From Chiua virens (Eukaryota; Basidiomycota; Agaricomycetes; Boletales; Boletaceae), in the NCBI GenBank assembly GCA_019787685.1, contig JAHNUO010000007.1, forward strand, positions 62,001 through 126,000: a stretch of DNA of 64,000 nucleotides. The letters run 5' to 3'. A program made the position numbers and the translations under genes. The notes beneath the pieces were generated by a model. That model saw nothing but the letters and a program-made list of their open reading frames with translations. It made no database searches and was not told where the DNA came from. This document shows, one piece after another, positions 25,059 to 37,305 of the stretch (position 1 is the first letter of the stretch; every line of letters starts with the position of its first letter).

Positions 25059-27178
25059 GCGACGGCTTGTCCCTCAAAACATTCGTGGTGTACGTGAAGG
25101 TGGTACGTGAATTCCAGTCATTCGATCCGCTTCTTGTTGGTCTATGCTATCTATGATGTTTATGTACGAGTTTCGTTTTGTAATTTATAGCATCTGGACT
25201 CTACTATGTACCTGTCAGATCGAATGCATATGTCTTGGATAACCTGGTTTTTCTGGAGAACTTAGATCGAGTTACCCTTCTCTTTGAATGGCGTGGAACC
25301 AGCCATCAAAATCTACCACCAAGCGTTCCACCAATACTCGTACTGGCGACGCCCAGTCAATCAGGGTCCCATAGCCAAATATACCCGTTCTCCAAAACCC
25401 TTCCATGATCAGACTCCCCCACAGAGCAAGCCATGTCATCGTCCAGATCCACCCTATCACTCCACCGACCCTCCAACCCGTCACTTCTCGAAAGGCGTCC
25501 TCAGCAAGCACTCCAAGGGCCATCATACCGAACCCAACGACCATCCACCACATCTCGATCCGGCTGTCGAGGCTAAGGATCATGACGTCGTGCAAGGCTG
25601 CCGATGCCATGAAAGCACCGATGACCATCCCAGGGCGACCAAACACCGTGACGGCAGCGAGCGGGTACCCACCGAAGACGAGGAAGATCTGACGGCCCCA
25701 CTGGTGCCACCGACGACTCCAGAACACGCTCAACGACGTCGCACGCCACGGGGCATCGAATGCGGGCGGCCACTGTGCCAGGTCCTGCCCCAAGACGACG
25801 AGGGCGAGTACGGTGCACGCATCGTAGGCCGCCTGTAACATTGCGTAGCTCATGAACCCCGCACAGAGGGTGAGGATGCTCGATCGAAGATATCGCGCTA
25901 GAAATGGGAGAGTCGGATCGAATAGGGTGGATCCATCGGGGATGGCTGCGATAGCGCCCACGGGGCAACATGTTAGAATGGCTCGATGGAGGATGCCGAA
26001 GAGCGATGCGTGTGCGATCGTTGAGAGGCATGTGTGGACAAGGAAGAGGGTACGACGAGTCAGACGCGTTTCGCGCGGAACGTATAACCCGCAGGACCAG
26101 TTCCAGCCATGACCACGGAGGTTGGAGATGAGGTCGAGTGTATCCATGAGGGTCGATGGAGCACGATTCGCAGGGCGAAGGTGTCGCACCAGAGGTTCCT
26201 TGGCCAGCGTCCATTCAAAGGTACGAATAACGATGATAAACATGAGAATCTAGGTAGGGGAGACCGCGGCCAATGTTAATGTATTCTCATGAGGGCATGT
26301 GAACAAGTTGGTTCGAGAGATCCTTACCCTCAGAGCAGTGTCGAAAACTTCGGGTCTTGACTTTCCAACCGACACATTCACGGAAACCATTGCGCGCAAT
26401 GCTAAAAGGATGACGATGGGCCATATCGCGACCCGGATAGCATGCGTTCGAGGAGTGATAGCCAACACCGCCATGAGAGGGTAGCAAACTATTGGGGGTA
26501 AAATATATGAGATCACGATCAGGACGTCAACAGGCCTTTTAGTTGATGTTATGTCCAGCACCCCAAGAATGGCGGACATGGTCGAGTTCTGGATAGTTTC
26601 ACAGTGATCTAGCAAGATATATTACACTGGGTTGTGCTACATACCTTCTTTCCGCTCCTGTTCCGCTGTCAAACAGTAATGTGGGAGGCGGAAAAGTGTC
26701 GTGTGATGAGTGTTTCAAGGGTGGTCTGGTATTGGTGATTATCCACCGGCAATATGCGTCGCTCAGTGAAGTGTAATCAGATCCCGAGAAACGGAAAAAA
26801 ATGAAAATACCTAATATTCACTGGCCAGAGTCATTCCAAAACACGTCATCTTGGACAGGTCGAGTACCGGTTTGGACTCGAGATGAGAAAGACCCGACCA
26901 ACGGAGTTGAATTCAAGTTACAAGTTCCTAAATGCAAGCCGTCGCCTACTCGAACTGTCACGACTGTAGTATCATACATCATGGACCAGAAATTGTTATT
27001 AGGTGACTCTCGTGACGAGGGTGTAGTATACGAGTTACTTACTGGCAGCACTTTGCGTGTCTAATGGCAATGGGGACTTCTACTAATCAATTTTCAGCGG
27101 ATGAGAGACGCCACGACGTACTAAAGCCAGCTATTAGAATACATGTCACACGCCGACGGCAAGCCAGGTAGATGAGAC
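24966..27178. repeat. Left arm of a 2.2-kb inverted segmental duplication
   Basis: This block is repeated in opposite orientation at about 43430-45640 with few differences. It starts within the last about 95 bp of the DUF4419 coding sequence, includes all of WS2 and its upstream region, and fades near 27178. Differences include small indels, such as five bases (ATGTA) present here and missing in the right arm near 43475, and a short insertion in the right arm near 43680. The block has intact flanks here, whereas the right arm carries a truncated gene tail. The left arm is therefore the likely source. Confidence 0.9.
25272..26579 (-). CDS. WS2: wax-synthase-like MBOAT acyltransferase
   Basis: Two exons, 26579-26328 and 26249-25272, join in phase 0 (AGG|gtaagg ... 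cctag|ATT, 78-nt intron) to 409 aa. ATG at 26579 starts MSAILGVLDITSTKRP, followed by a membrane span around SYILPPIVCYPLMAV. The second exon has RGHGWNWSCGLYVPRETR, then FWSRRWHQWGRQIF, and SAALHDVMILSL with the putative catalytic histidine. Family and likely activity are as for WS1. It is almost identical to WS4 in the opposite arm of the inverted duplication, and both copies are open. The third residue after the W-S block is C here and R in WS4, WS1 being closer to a histidine version. The 3' end faces the DUF4419 stop, 213 bp away. Confidence 0.88.
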
Positions 27179-27496
27179 TCATGGTCCATCATCTTGAAGA
27201 TTTTCGAAGTAGTGCTGGTGGGAATAATTTGATAAGCGCTAGGACGAAATCAAATATTTCCGAACCGGGCTTTTTCCTGCAATACAGGCTGTGGACTTCA
27301 TAGCTAAGCGCCGTCTATTTCCATGCTGTTTCGGCGATAATATGAATGCCGACCGTTGCGAAGAAACTTCACTAAGCCTACTTCAGTTCAGTTCCATCAA
27401 CCAGTGTGTCGTGGACAGAGTCGCACAGCACGGGCCGTGCTTTGCGCGATTTCCACTTCTCCTGCTCCCAGGCCCCTTCTCATGAATCAAGATATC
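26580..27496. other. Divergent intergenic region WS2 / membrane protein A
   Basis: About 0.9 kb of presumed promoter sequence. The first 600 bp belong to the inverted duplication and are repeated upstream of WS4. No coding features were seen. Confidence 0.45.
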
Positions 27497-28790
27497 ATGA
27501 TGAAACAATATTTCGCACTGATCCTGATCTACAGTTGTTTATTCCCTAGGTTCATTCTTGCTGCTCTCCAGAATGTCACGGTTGACGACGCTGTTTTGAC
27601 TGGCGCCGTGGTACCGCAGTATCTGCCCGCAGCATCGACATGGAATATAGGCAACGATTGTTCAAGTTGCTACGTGCAGCCGGATCCCTCGCAGGCATAT
27701 AATGGTACTTGGCATGATGCGACATATTTTCCAAGTAACAACTATACTCAAACCATACAGTTTACTTTCACAGGTATGTCCCTGTTCTTTCATTCCGAGT
27801 TTTGACTACTAGTACTCATAGGATATCATTACAGGAAGCGCACTATACATTTTCTTCATCCTCGCAAACAATGTGACTTCTGCAGCGACATTCACAAATG
27901 TGACCTTTAATCTAGATGGCAATATCAGTGCCTCATTCCAACACAACCCTACAGCAAGCACCGCGTACGAGTATAACCAACCAGTTTATGCCAACGATTC
28001 TTTAACCTATGGCCAGCACACGATGACGATAGAGCCTGTTAATTCAGGGACTGACGTGTTGATGTTATTTGACTATTTGATTTATACGTATGTCTTTCTC
28101 TTCAATTCTTCTGAGCTGTGCAGTCTTGATGGAAATATTTTTAAGTGAAGATGCAGGGACGACTACGACCAGCACAGATTCAGCTGTAACCACCATTCTT
28201 CCCACAATTCCAGCGACAACACAGACCCCATCCGGAAGTTCTGGCACATCTTCAGGATCGAACACAGGAGCGATCGTTGGTGGTGTAGTTGCAGGTGTTG
28301 TCGTTGTATTGGTGGCTGCATATGCACTATGTTATCGTCCGCACAAGAAACGAAAAGTTGGTCGGTCTGTTTCAGCAAATGCAACCACGGTGGAGCCATT
28401 TGTTATATCGCCTCAGACGGATCTGATGGCCTCTGGCAGCTCCTCATTACCAGTCCACCAGATACCGTGGGGATCCCCGCTCACAACGGTATGAAATCCA
28501 TTCCTTCGTGTTATTTTTTAAATACCACCCATTTACTTATATCACAGCTTGCATCTGAATCACGAAGTAAAGCGACCCGTGGCACGTCACCGCCAATCGT
28601 TCAACAATCAGTCCCTCCTTCAACTGTCCTCGCACCCTCAACTGCTAGTGGCACCTCATCTGGTGGTGGTGGTGCCAATGTTCTTGAACAAGTTGGGCTA
28701 CTAAGAGACGAAGTCGCGCGTCTGCGTGAGCTTCAAACTGGAGGTGTCGCTGAGTTGGACTCGGAAGCTCCACCAGAATATTATCAATAA
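27497..28790 (+). CDS. Copy A: secreted-ectodomain single-pass membrane protein
   Basis: Four exons, 27497-27773, 27835-28087, 28146-28488 and 28548-28790, give 371 aa. There is a signal peptide (MMKQYFALILIYSCLFPRFILA), then an ectodomain beginning ALQNVTVDD and containing a CSSC pair and NGTWHDATY; many N-x-T sites suggest glycosylation. The second exon ends MLFDYLIYT. A Ser/Thr-rich stalk precedes the membrane span AIVGGVVAGVVVVLVAAYAL, a stop-transfer run RPHKKRK and a cytosolic tail with a short coiled coil VGLLRDEVARLREL. This layout (galactose-binding-like ectodomain, stalk, membrane span) is common in agaricomycete surface proteins of unknown function. It is one of four copies here. 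ATG 27482 is also in frame. Confidence 0.82.
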
Positions 28791-29394
28791 AGCTGAGATT
28801 TAGTTGTTGTACATGTTCAGATGTTCTAGGCTCGCATACCACTAGTTAGGATATTTAGCTCCACCCAGCCTTAGATCCTCATGCACATGCTTCAAGTTTT
28901 ACAGAGCGTTAATTACACAATAGACACATAATATGCTAGCTTGCTTTTGGGGAACACATGGTATCTTTCAACATTTCATTTCATCGCATTCTTGTTACTA
29001 GTAATCATAGCGGAGAATACGAGGGAGCAAACACTTGTAATCCAGGGTTATTTCCGGACAGGACCGGACTACAGAGATCGTCGTTCGAGCAGTTGCCAGT
29101 GAACGTTGAACATGTGGGGTGTCAAAAATTCGCGAAACTTGCATGGTTGCCTGAATCGCCTGTAACAAATGTATCGATCGAGGGAACTGGATATGGGCAA
29201 CTTGAATACCCATACTTTGAAGTCTTATAAACAGTTTGCAAACAGTCATTACACAACTCAATTGTGCTTGAACGGCGGCTTGAAGGCCCAATGACTTGTG
29301 TCTAAGTCTGTATCATGTATGTGTAGTCAGCAATAAATGTATCCTAATCTGTTGGATGACTACACTGAAGTCTAATGAGATACGATCACATCCT
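28791..29394. other. Spacer between copy A and the Helitron
   Basis: No coding features were seen. The A at 29395 just beyond this segment is the host base flanking the Helitron 5' end. Confidence 0.4.
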
Positions 29395-29574
29395 ATCCTA
29401 TAATATAAAGTAGCTCGCGTGTGAATTCTCGCTTCTCTCATCTCATTGGCTGGACAACTCGCTTATCCTATAATATAAAGTAGCTCGCGTGTGAATTCTC
29501 GCTTCTCTCATCTCATTGGCTGGACAACTCGCTTAACTCGCTTTCTCTCATTCTATTGGCTAGACAAACCGCTT
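29395..29574. repeat. Tandem 70-bp repeat at the Helitron 5' terminus
   Basis: The unit ATCCTATAATATAAAGTAGC...GACAACTCGCTT occurs at 29395-29464 and again, identically by eye, at 29465-29534. A degenerate third partial copy of the unit's last about 40 bp follows at 29535-29574 (AACTCGCTTTCTCTCATT...CGCTT). Each full unit begins with A followed by the TC terminus. Confidence 0.9.
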
Positions 29575-29730
29575 AGCATCGTAAGCCGTTTTCATCATGT
29601 TTGTATTTGTGTACTATACTTTGCACCACATATTTTTCAACTCGCTGAAGACCAATCTTGCTTACGACGTTAATATCAGCTAGCCAATCACACAAGAACC
29701 ACGCCGTGACATGATTGGTAATGGTGACAA

Positions 29731-32700
29731 GTGAGTCAGGTCTCCTGCGTCGCCTTGATTCGGTTTCATCCAAGGGTTGTCAGCATCAGCGGTCCATCAA
29801 GTAGGAGCACTGGCAGCAGCATTCCCCAACACTCTGTGCAAGACCACCCCTCCGTGAGTATTATTCGGATTTTGCTACTTTCGTACTCACTTTTTTTTGG
29901 ATACTTCTCAGCTGGGTGACCATGCTCCGCCTGCGAAACGCCCACATCCTGGTGGTCCCGAAAGCATGCGCAAAAGGGTAGCGAGCACAGGAGCAGCACC
30001 TCCGCAAGCAGATGATCAGATGACAACTGCAGAACGCCGTTCTCTTGGTCAGCGGAGACGGAGGGAACGAGAACGGCAGGAGAGGTTGCAAGGTATGCTT
30101 CTCATCGCTGAATGTTTCGTGTCAATGACTTATTCCATTGTACAATAGCCCAACGGCACAATCTTGAACTGGTGCCGCGACCACCACAACCCCCACAAGT
30201 GTGGCCTCCACCCCCGTCGCATGTTGCAGGCCCATCCCAGCCATTACAGGCTGCGGACCCGCCCCAACCGTTACCGCAGCCTCCACCTGCACCACAGCAA
30301 CCTGCACCCGGGCCACAGCCCGGGCCCGCCGTACAGCAACCAAGGCAGGTCGGAGGTCGTGCCCCTTTGCAGCCCGCAGCCCCAGCCCAGCTCTTACCAC
30401 GACCTCCACCTGCACCCCCACAGCAGCAGAGGCAGGCCAGAGGACGTGACCTATTTCTTGCAGCACGCAATCCGTACATGGAGCCGTCTCAGCGACACGA
30501 CGCCGGATCAATGAACGTGGCCTGTTCTCTGTGTCGCGCCTTACATTGGATGTCGGAACGCCTCGTAAGTTCCTCCAATCGCAACCCGGAGTTCGGGATG
30601 TGCTGTGATCACGGTCAAGTTCAAATTCCTCCTCCTCGCGAGCCTCCGCAGATCCTCAGGACACTTTTAGATGATCCATTGCCAGAAGCAATGGCTTTTC
30701 GGGATAATATTCGACAGTATAATGCTGCATTGGCATTCACATCGCTTGGGGTCCAGATAGATCACAAAATCAACAATGGGCGAGGTCCATACGTGTTTCG
30801 GGTTCATGGAGAACTTTGTCATCGAATGGGACAGCTTATTCCATCATTTGGGGCTAGACCTGTATATGCCCAACTCTACATATATGATCCTGATTTCGCG
30901 CATGCAGCACGCATGGAGAATAACGAAAACCTTTCGTCTCGCACAATGAGAAGTTTGCAGGATATGTTGGTAACAAATCACCATTACGCCCGACTCTTTT
31001 TACATGCCAACCAGTTACTCCAACAACATCCTGAGGATGCCCCAATTAACATCCGTCTTCTTGCTGATCCGGTTCGTGATCAGAGACGCTATAACCTTCC
31101 CACTGTCAGTGAAATTGCAGCAATTATTCCTGATGGATCGTCTCCCACAGAACCGCGGGATATTGTCTTGCACCGCCGGACTGGAGGACTACAACGGATC
31201 AGTGAAGGACATTGATCTTATGCCTCCCTTCACTATGTCCTGTTTTTCCCCTATGGTGAGGATGGATGGAACTGGGATTTACGCCTTCATCAACCCGACA
31301 GACCACCAGGCGAGGAAAGAAAATTATCACAGATTCGTTATGTCGCATATCAGCTCTTCCACCGTCACCAACAATACTCAACGCTCTTTCGTGGACGAGC
31401 GTTATTTCAACAGTATCTGGTCGACATGTTTGCTTCAACAGAGCAAAGCCGCCTTGCATACCTACGTCACAACCAGTCGAAGCTACGAGCATCCCTTTAC
31501 AGTGGTCTTGAAGATGCGTTGGGAGCCAACAATGAACTCGACCTCAATGAAGTTGGTCAACGTATTGTCTTACCATCATCATTTACTGGGGGACCCCGAT
31601 ACATGCACCAGTGTTACCAGGATGGTTTGGCACTCGCCCGTTACTTCAAGAAGATCGATATTTTCATGACTGTTACTTGCAATCCCCGCTGGCCAGAAAT
31701 ACAACGTGAACTCCTTCCAGGACAAACTGCTTCAGATCGGCCTGATTTGGTTGCAAGGGTATTTCATTTGAAGAAGTCTGCGATTATCGACTACGTTTAC
31801 AAGCATGGGATCTTTGGGAAGGTTGCTGCATACATATACACCATTGAATTTCAGAAACGTGGGCTACCGCACATGCACATGCTTATTTTTCTCGGACAAC
31901 CACACAAACTACTTGCACCAATGGATGTTGATTCAGTCATTTCAGCATGCTGGCCAGATCCAGAGGCACAACCTTTGCTCTTCGAGACGGTCAAGTCCAA
32001 CATGGTTCATGGTCCTTGTGGAGCATATAATCCGAACGCACCTTGCATGGTTGACGGAAAATGTAGCAAAGGCTATCCCAAGGCCTTTCAAGAGGAAACA
32101 AACATGGATCGTGAAGGCTATCCGCTGTACCGCCGACCTGATGATGGTCATACCTTTCGTGTTGGTCAACATGAACTTGACAACCGATGGATCGTACCAC
32201 ACAATCCATTTCTCTTGGGCAGCTTTCGACTGCCATATCAATGTTGAATGCAGCGTAACGTTCGGCTCTGTCAAATATGTAAACAAGTATATAACCAAAG
32301 GCCAGGATCGTGCAACAATGGCAGTCGTTGATCCAAGTCGTCAGGACGAAGTCAAGCATTATATTGATGGCCGCTATATTTCTGCTCCCGAAGCAGTATG
32401 GCGTATCTTTCAGTTCCACATTCATGAGCAGCATCCATCTATCACTCGGCTACAGGTTCATCTGCCGGGTCAGCATATGGTTGTTTTCGACCCTACCGAA
32501 GATCCTGAATCAATCCATCGTCGTGCAGAGACTGAGCAAACAACACTGACAGCATTTTTCAAAGCAAATGCTGATCGTGGCGAACTCGGAGACACAGCAC
32601 GTCAGTATACATATCAAGAATTCCCTCAGCACTTCACTTGGAAATCTGATCGCAAAGTATGGACGCGCCGACAAAGAGGCTTCGCACTTGGCCGTATGTA

Positions 32701-34645
32701 TCATGTAGGGCCAACAAGTGGCGAGCGGTTCTACCTTCGTGTTCTTCTTACAGTTGTTAAGGGCACAACCTCCTTTCTGGATCTTCGAACCTTCCGGGAA
32801 GTGGTATATCCTACATTCCGAGAAGCTTGCATGGCACGTGGACTATTGGATCATGATGGAGAATGGGAACTCTGTCTTGAAGAAGCCTCGGTGATGCAAA
32901 CCGGACATCAACTTCGCCAACTTTTTACAACAATATTACTGTTTTGTCAGCCATCAGATCCACTTCGTCTATGGAATAGGTTTCGTGATCACATCTGTGA
33001 TGACCTACGACATCGTCTCCAAGTCATGAATTACCATGATCCATCACCGGATACAGTCTTTGACTATGGTCTACATCTCCTGAGCAACATATTGGCTAAT
33101 TCGGGTCGCACACTTTCTGATTTCGCACTGCCTGAGCCCCGTCAGAACTGGAATATTCAATTTGCCAACCCTTACATTGCTGATCAGTTGTCCTATCCAC
33201 GGGATCGCGAACAGGCAGCAGCAGATAGAAATATACCACTTCTTAACATCGAGCAAGCAGACGCATTCAACCGCATCGTACACTCGGTCATTCATGATCA
33301 CGGAAATCTTTTCCATCTTTGCGGGCCAGGAGGAACAGGAAAAACATTCGTTTATCAGACTGTCTGCCACCATGTCCGTGCTAATGGATGGATTGTTCTT
33401 TGTGTCGCATCATCTGGACTTGCTGCCCTTCTCTTACCTGGAGGACGAACCGCTCATTCTATGTTCAAGATTCCTATCGAAGGACTCACAAATGACTCCT
33501 GCTGTGCTATTCCAAAGGAAAGCCTCCTCGCCGATCTCATTCGACAAACACGAGTCATCATATGGGATGAGATTACCCAACAGCATAGACTTGGTTTGGA
33601 AGCTGTGGACAAAACATGTCGCGACATCCGGAACAGAGACATACTGTTTGGTGGAATCACAGTGGTACTTGGTGGAGATTTTCAACAGATCCTGCCAGTT
33701 GTCAGGCGAGGGACTCGAGAAAGTATTGTTGATGCCACAATTCAGCAGTCGTATCTTTGGCGAGACATAGAAATACTGCAACTCACGCAAAACATGCGTC
33801 TTGATGAAGAAACCCGCGACTTTGCTACCTGGCTCCTTGACGTAGGACATGGGCGAAACTTGGACATCAATGGCAAAATTGCTATCCCACCGAATATGCT
33901 CAGTGATGATCTCAACACTCTGATCATGCAAATCTATGGCGACATGACCAATCAATGGGAAATTCCATCCCCTGAATTTTTTGATGAACGCATGATCCTT
34001 GCTCCCCGCAATTCAGATGTTGACGAAATCAACAATGAAGTTCTTAACAGAATGCCTGGCAACAAGCAGACATTCTTCAGCGTGGATGAGGTCATGCGGG
34101 AAGAAGGTGTTGATGGTCAAGATGTTGACCAAGATCGTCACACATACCCTGTCGAGTTTCTCCGTTCACTCAACCCTTCTGGTCTTCCACCTGGTGAACT
34201 CACACTCAAAGTTGGATGCCCTCTAATATTACTTTGAAATCTTGCTCCTCAACAAGGACTTTGTAATGGCACCCGCATGGTGCTGTGTCACATGGCAGAC
34301 CATGTTCTTGAGGTTTCCATCCTAGGTGGCGAGCATAATGGCAGCATTGCTTTGATTCCACGGATCTCACTAATCCCATCCACACAAAACACAGACTTTG
34401 CATTCACATTGAAACGACGCCAATTTCCTGTCCGGCTTGCCTTTGCGCTGACTGTCAACAAAGCCCAAGGCCAGTCAGTGAAACACGTTGGACTTGATCT
34501 CCGTATGCCTGTCTTCAGCCATGGACAGCTGTATGTTGCACTGTCTCGTGTCAAATCCTATCGCCATGTTCATGCTTTGCTCCCGCCTGAAGAAACCAAA
34601 GCACTGAATATAGTATATCCTGAGGTTCTAATTAGTAATTGGTGA
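29731..34645 (+). pseudogene. Helitron Rep-helicase (RepHel), disrupted
   Basis: Exons near 29731-29853, 29912-30092 and 30149 onward encode a basic, proline-rich N-terminus, a Helitron-like N domain, the Rep endonuclease and a Pif1-type helicase. The two-histidine Rep motif is GLPHMHMLIFL (about 31864). The tyrosine motif is VKYVNKYITKG (about 32266). Helicase motifs include GPGGTGKTF (about 33325), IIWDEI (33559), VLGGDFQQILP and a C-terminal FALTVNKAQGQS with VALSRVKS. Three lesions occur. TGA at 31213-31215 splits GH/SYASLHYV. A frameshift near 32216 lies between the HUH and tyrosine motifs. TGA at 34235-34237 splits ILL/NLAPQQG. Both TGA codons fit CGA-to-TGA changes. The reading frame otherwise runs without decay, so inactivation is recent. 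The first exon upstream of 29731 was not resolved. Confidence 0.9.
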
Positions 34646-34855
34646 GTGCGGCCCCATGCTATTGTGATAGGCTCCCTAATCGGAGTTTTGCAAGATTCCT
34701 TGACATTCTGGAAGTTTCTGTAGCGCCATATTTCATTGTTTATTTTTTCTTACGTGATATATAGCAAGCAGATATATAATGTGAGTGATGCATTGAATTG
34801 TTGCAACATCTTTCGCTCTCTTTACCTCTCATCTCTCCCTTCAGACACTGTCCCA

Positions 34856-35956
34856 ATGGCGAGCTCTGGTGCTACTATCACTGCGGTTGCAGTCTTTGAG
34901 CATGGACGCCAGATTGAAGGCAAGAGTTACCTGTTTGATGCGCAAATCTATCTGGGAAAGGAGAAGCCTTTGCTTGCTGCGCTTCGCTATTTCAACCGTG
35001 ACAACCATGAGTTTGGTGATATCGGTTTTTATTTTATTATTGCACGTGTAAGTTTGTCTACTGGTATTTGAAACATAACTCAATCCTGTTTCGATGCTAG
35101 GTAGCAATGATGGACTCGGAGAATGGTGTAAACATGGCCCCACGCATCAATGGTCCCTCCAATAGTGACTACGATCTTGCAGGCGAAGTGATAAAGGTAC
35201 AAAAATTACTCTGAACATTGCTTTTTTTTCACCATCTTGCTGTGTACTAGCTTATTCAGATCCGAGTCCCAGATACTCAGGCTGCTATCTGCCGCCGTTG
35301 CTCCACTGATATTACCCACCTTGGAACAGATGGAACAGATACTGATACAAGCAATGAGTTCAAGATCGACATTCGCGAGATTATTGATCCCACACAATTG
35401 CCATACGTCGACATTTGTGGTACTGTGAACTTAACTGATGATCTTGCGTGCACCTTCACTATCGACGCTTACCAATATATCTCTATCCTGAAGAATCAAG
35501 GTGCAGCAAATGCGAAGACCAAAGTAAACAATGCCTCCAACTTGAAGGTCCAGTCTTCCATGCCACTGATGCCTGTCATCTGTGAAATCCCTGATACACC
35601 ACGTTGGAGGTCATCGAAGAATAATGGGAAAAGGACTGTCCCCCGACAAGGGACGTATGTTGCAGTTACGGGATTTATAACTGGTCGAGTACACCCTGAC
35701 TTGGAGAGTACCACGGGTCAGCGCTTCCGCATTGTGATTGAGTCTCTGGTTTTCCTTGGACGTCCTGTCATTACATCAGGCTCAACTCCACAGGCAATGT
35801 CGACAGGTATGTGATTTACTCACAATTGTCATATATACTTTATCTCATTAGTTGCTTCTAGCTTCTAGCTCCTCTGCACGAGCAAATATGAAGTTCGACT
35901 TCTCCACTCCAACTCGACCTGCTAAGAGACGCCAGGAGGATCCACCAACAAATTAG
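34856..35956 (+). CDS. Helitron-borne accessory protein, probable OB-fold (RPA/SSB-like)
   Basis: Four exons, 34856-35047, 35101-35196, 35251-35806 and 35862-35956, give 312 aa with every junction in frame. The N-terminal third, TAVAVFEHGRQIEGKSYLFD followed by RYFNRDNHEFGDIGFYFIIARVAM, has the alternating strand pattern of a five-stranded OB barrel. A CRRC...H cluster (possible zinc ligands) and a second barrel-like region TYVAVTGFITGRVHPD...FRIVIESLVFLG follow. The tail TPTRPAKRRQE looks like a nuclear signal. It lies 211 bp after the helicase stop and before the Helitron 3' hairpin, in the position of the RPA-like genes of some plant Helitrons. Single-strand DNA binding is an inference from fold pattern and position; no family was recognised with certainty. 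Unlike RepHel, it has no lesions. Confidence 0.72.
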
Positions 35957-36132
35957 ATAGCTTGAATTTTTTTCTTTTTTTTTTTTCATGTTTGAGTTGG
36001 CAGGCATACGGAAATTCCATAGAAAGACTGCAGAATACCACTAATACCCATGACAATTCAGTACCTAACATATTTTATAAAACCTTGCCAATCTTAATTT
36101 AGTAGATATCTTCATTGATTCTTCAAAACTGA

Positions 36133-36159
36133 GTGGCAAAAGCCACAGGAAGCTGCTAG
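36133..36159 (+). terminator. Helitron 3' terminal hairpin and CTAG end
   Basis: GTGGC (36133-36137), loop AAAA, GCCAC (36142-36146), then AGGAAGCTG and CTAG at 36156-36159. This is the structural signal that ends rolling-circle transfer in Helitrons. The next base is T, as expected for an AT target. Confidence 0.9.
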
Positions 36160-37305
36160 TGGTAATTTATGGTAAGTCATTCCCAGCCGCGCAAAAAAGT
36201 TGCGACAATTCTGTCTGCACTGCCTTCACAAAGTTCCGAGTCGCCATGGTCCAGATCTGTTGACAAAAAGTATAACATCATATTCTTTTTTCTTATGCTC
36301 AGCGGGAGGCCATGCTGCAACTACGACAAGGACTCTCCATCCTTGCGCAATCCAAATGTCAAGTTTTAGAGCACCTCTTGTTCACAGGTTGTTCTACTTC
36401 AGGATGTCAATGGAAGCCATCAAGATGAAGCTGTGCAGTTGATATGGTCTCAACTTTTTTAGTTTCCCTCCTTCATGATGGTCAAACTACTCTTTGGACC
36501 AGCACATACCATCTACTGCTTTCTGTTCTCCAGCTTCACGCTCGCTGCCCTTCAGAATGTGACCGTCGATGACGCAGTTTTAACTGGCGCCGTGGTATTC
36601 CAATACTTGCCTTTACCTTCCACATCATCATGGAATATAGGCAATAATTGTTCAGCCTGTACTGCTAGGCTGGATGCGTCACAAGCGTACAACGGTACAT
36701 GGCACGACAGCACTTATTATCCAGGAGGAGTCTACAAATCATTCGAGTTCAATTTTACAGGCAGGTTCCTCGCTCTTTGGTCGCTACTCTTTCTTTTTGA
36801 GACACCTCACGACAGGCAGTTCTCTCTACATATACTTTATTCTGGCAAACACTATCCCAAATGCCACTGTTAAATCCACAGAGCTGAATTTTTTTATGGA
36901 CGGGAGCTCTGTCGGCACATATCAGCACTCCCCAATGTCAAGCACCGATTATCAATACAACGTTGCGGTTTATGTCAACGACTCTGTCCCTTTCGGCACG
37001 CACGCCGTGACGGTTGAGCCTGTCTACGGAAACAACCTAGAGTTGATGTTGTTTGACTACCTAGTTTATACGTATGTCCTTGTGGTGAAAAAAGCCATTC
37101 TCATGGTCCAATCAGCATAGATACAGATCTCGTGTCGACATCTACTTCTGCCCTACAGTCCACGCCTATCACGGTGTCATCAAGTCCACAAGCGTCATCA
37201 TCGAAATCCCAAGGAACGGCCTTGAGAGGAACTGATGCCAGTGCCGCTGTGATTGGTGGTGCAGTAGGGGTTGCGGCCTTTGTGATCGTGATTGTCTCAC
37301 TATTA

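Larger units (their letters stand above)
29396..36159 (+). mobile_element. Helitron, full length (about 6.76 kb)
   Basis: The 5' end starts TCCTATAATATAAAG at 29396 and is preceded by A. The 3' end is a hairpin GTGGC-AAAA-GCCAC (36133-36146), ten bases upstream of a terminal CTAG (36156-36159), followed by T. This matches the Helitron rule: TC start, hairpin about 10 nt before CTRR, insertion between A and T, no target duplication. The element encodes a Rep-helicase (disrupted) and a second, intact gene. A second copy of the 5' end begins at 29466, so the element could equally be read as 29466-36159. It sits between copies A and B of the membrane protein family. Confidence 0.9.

Noticed and set aside
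30102..30511. Gly/Ala/Cys-rich minus-strand frames near 30.1-30.5 kb
   Set aside because: They are the antisense of the proline/glutamine-rich N-terminal region of the Helitron protein.
36761..36819. A GC-AG intron in copy B after TTTACAG
   Set aside because: GCAG is present at both intron ends, so an ordinary GT-AG intron (36765-36819) gives the same protein; the non-canonical reading is unnecessary.
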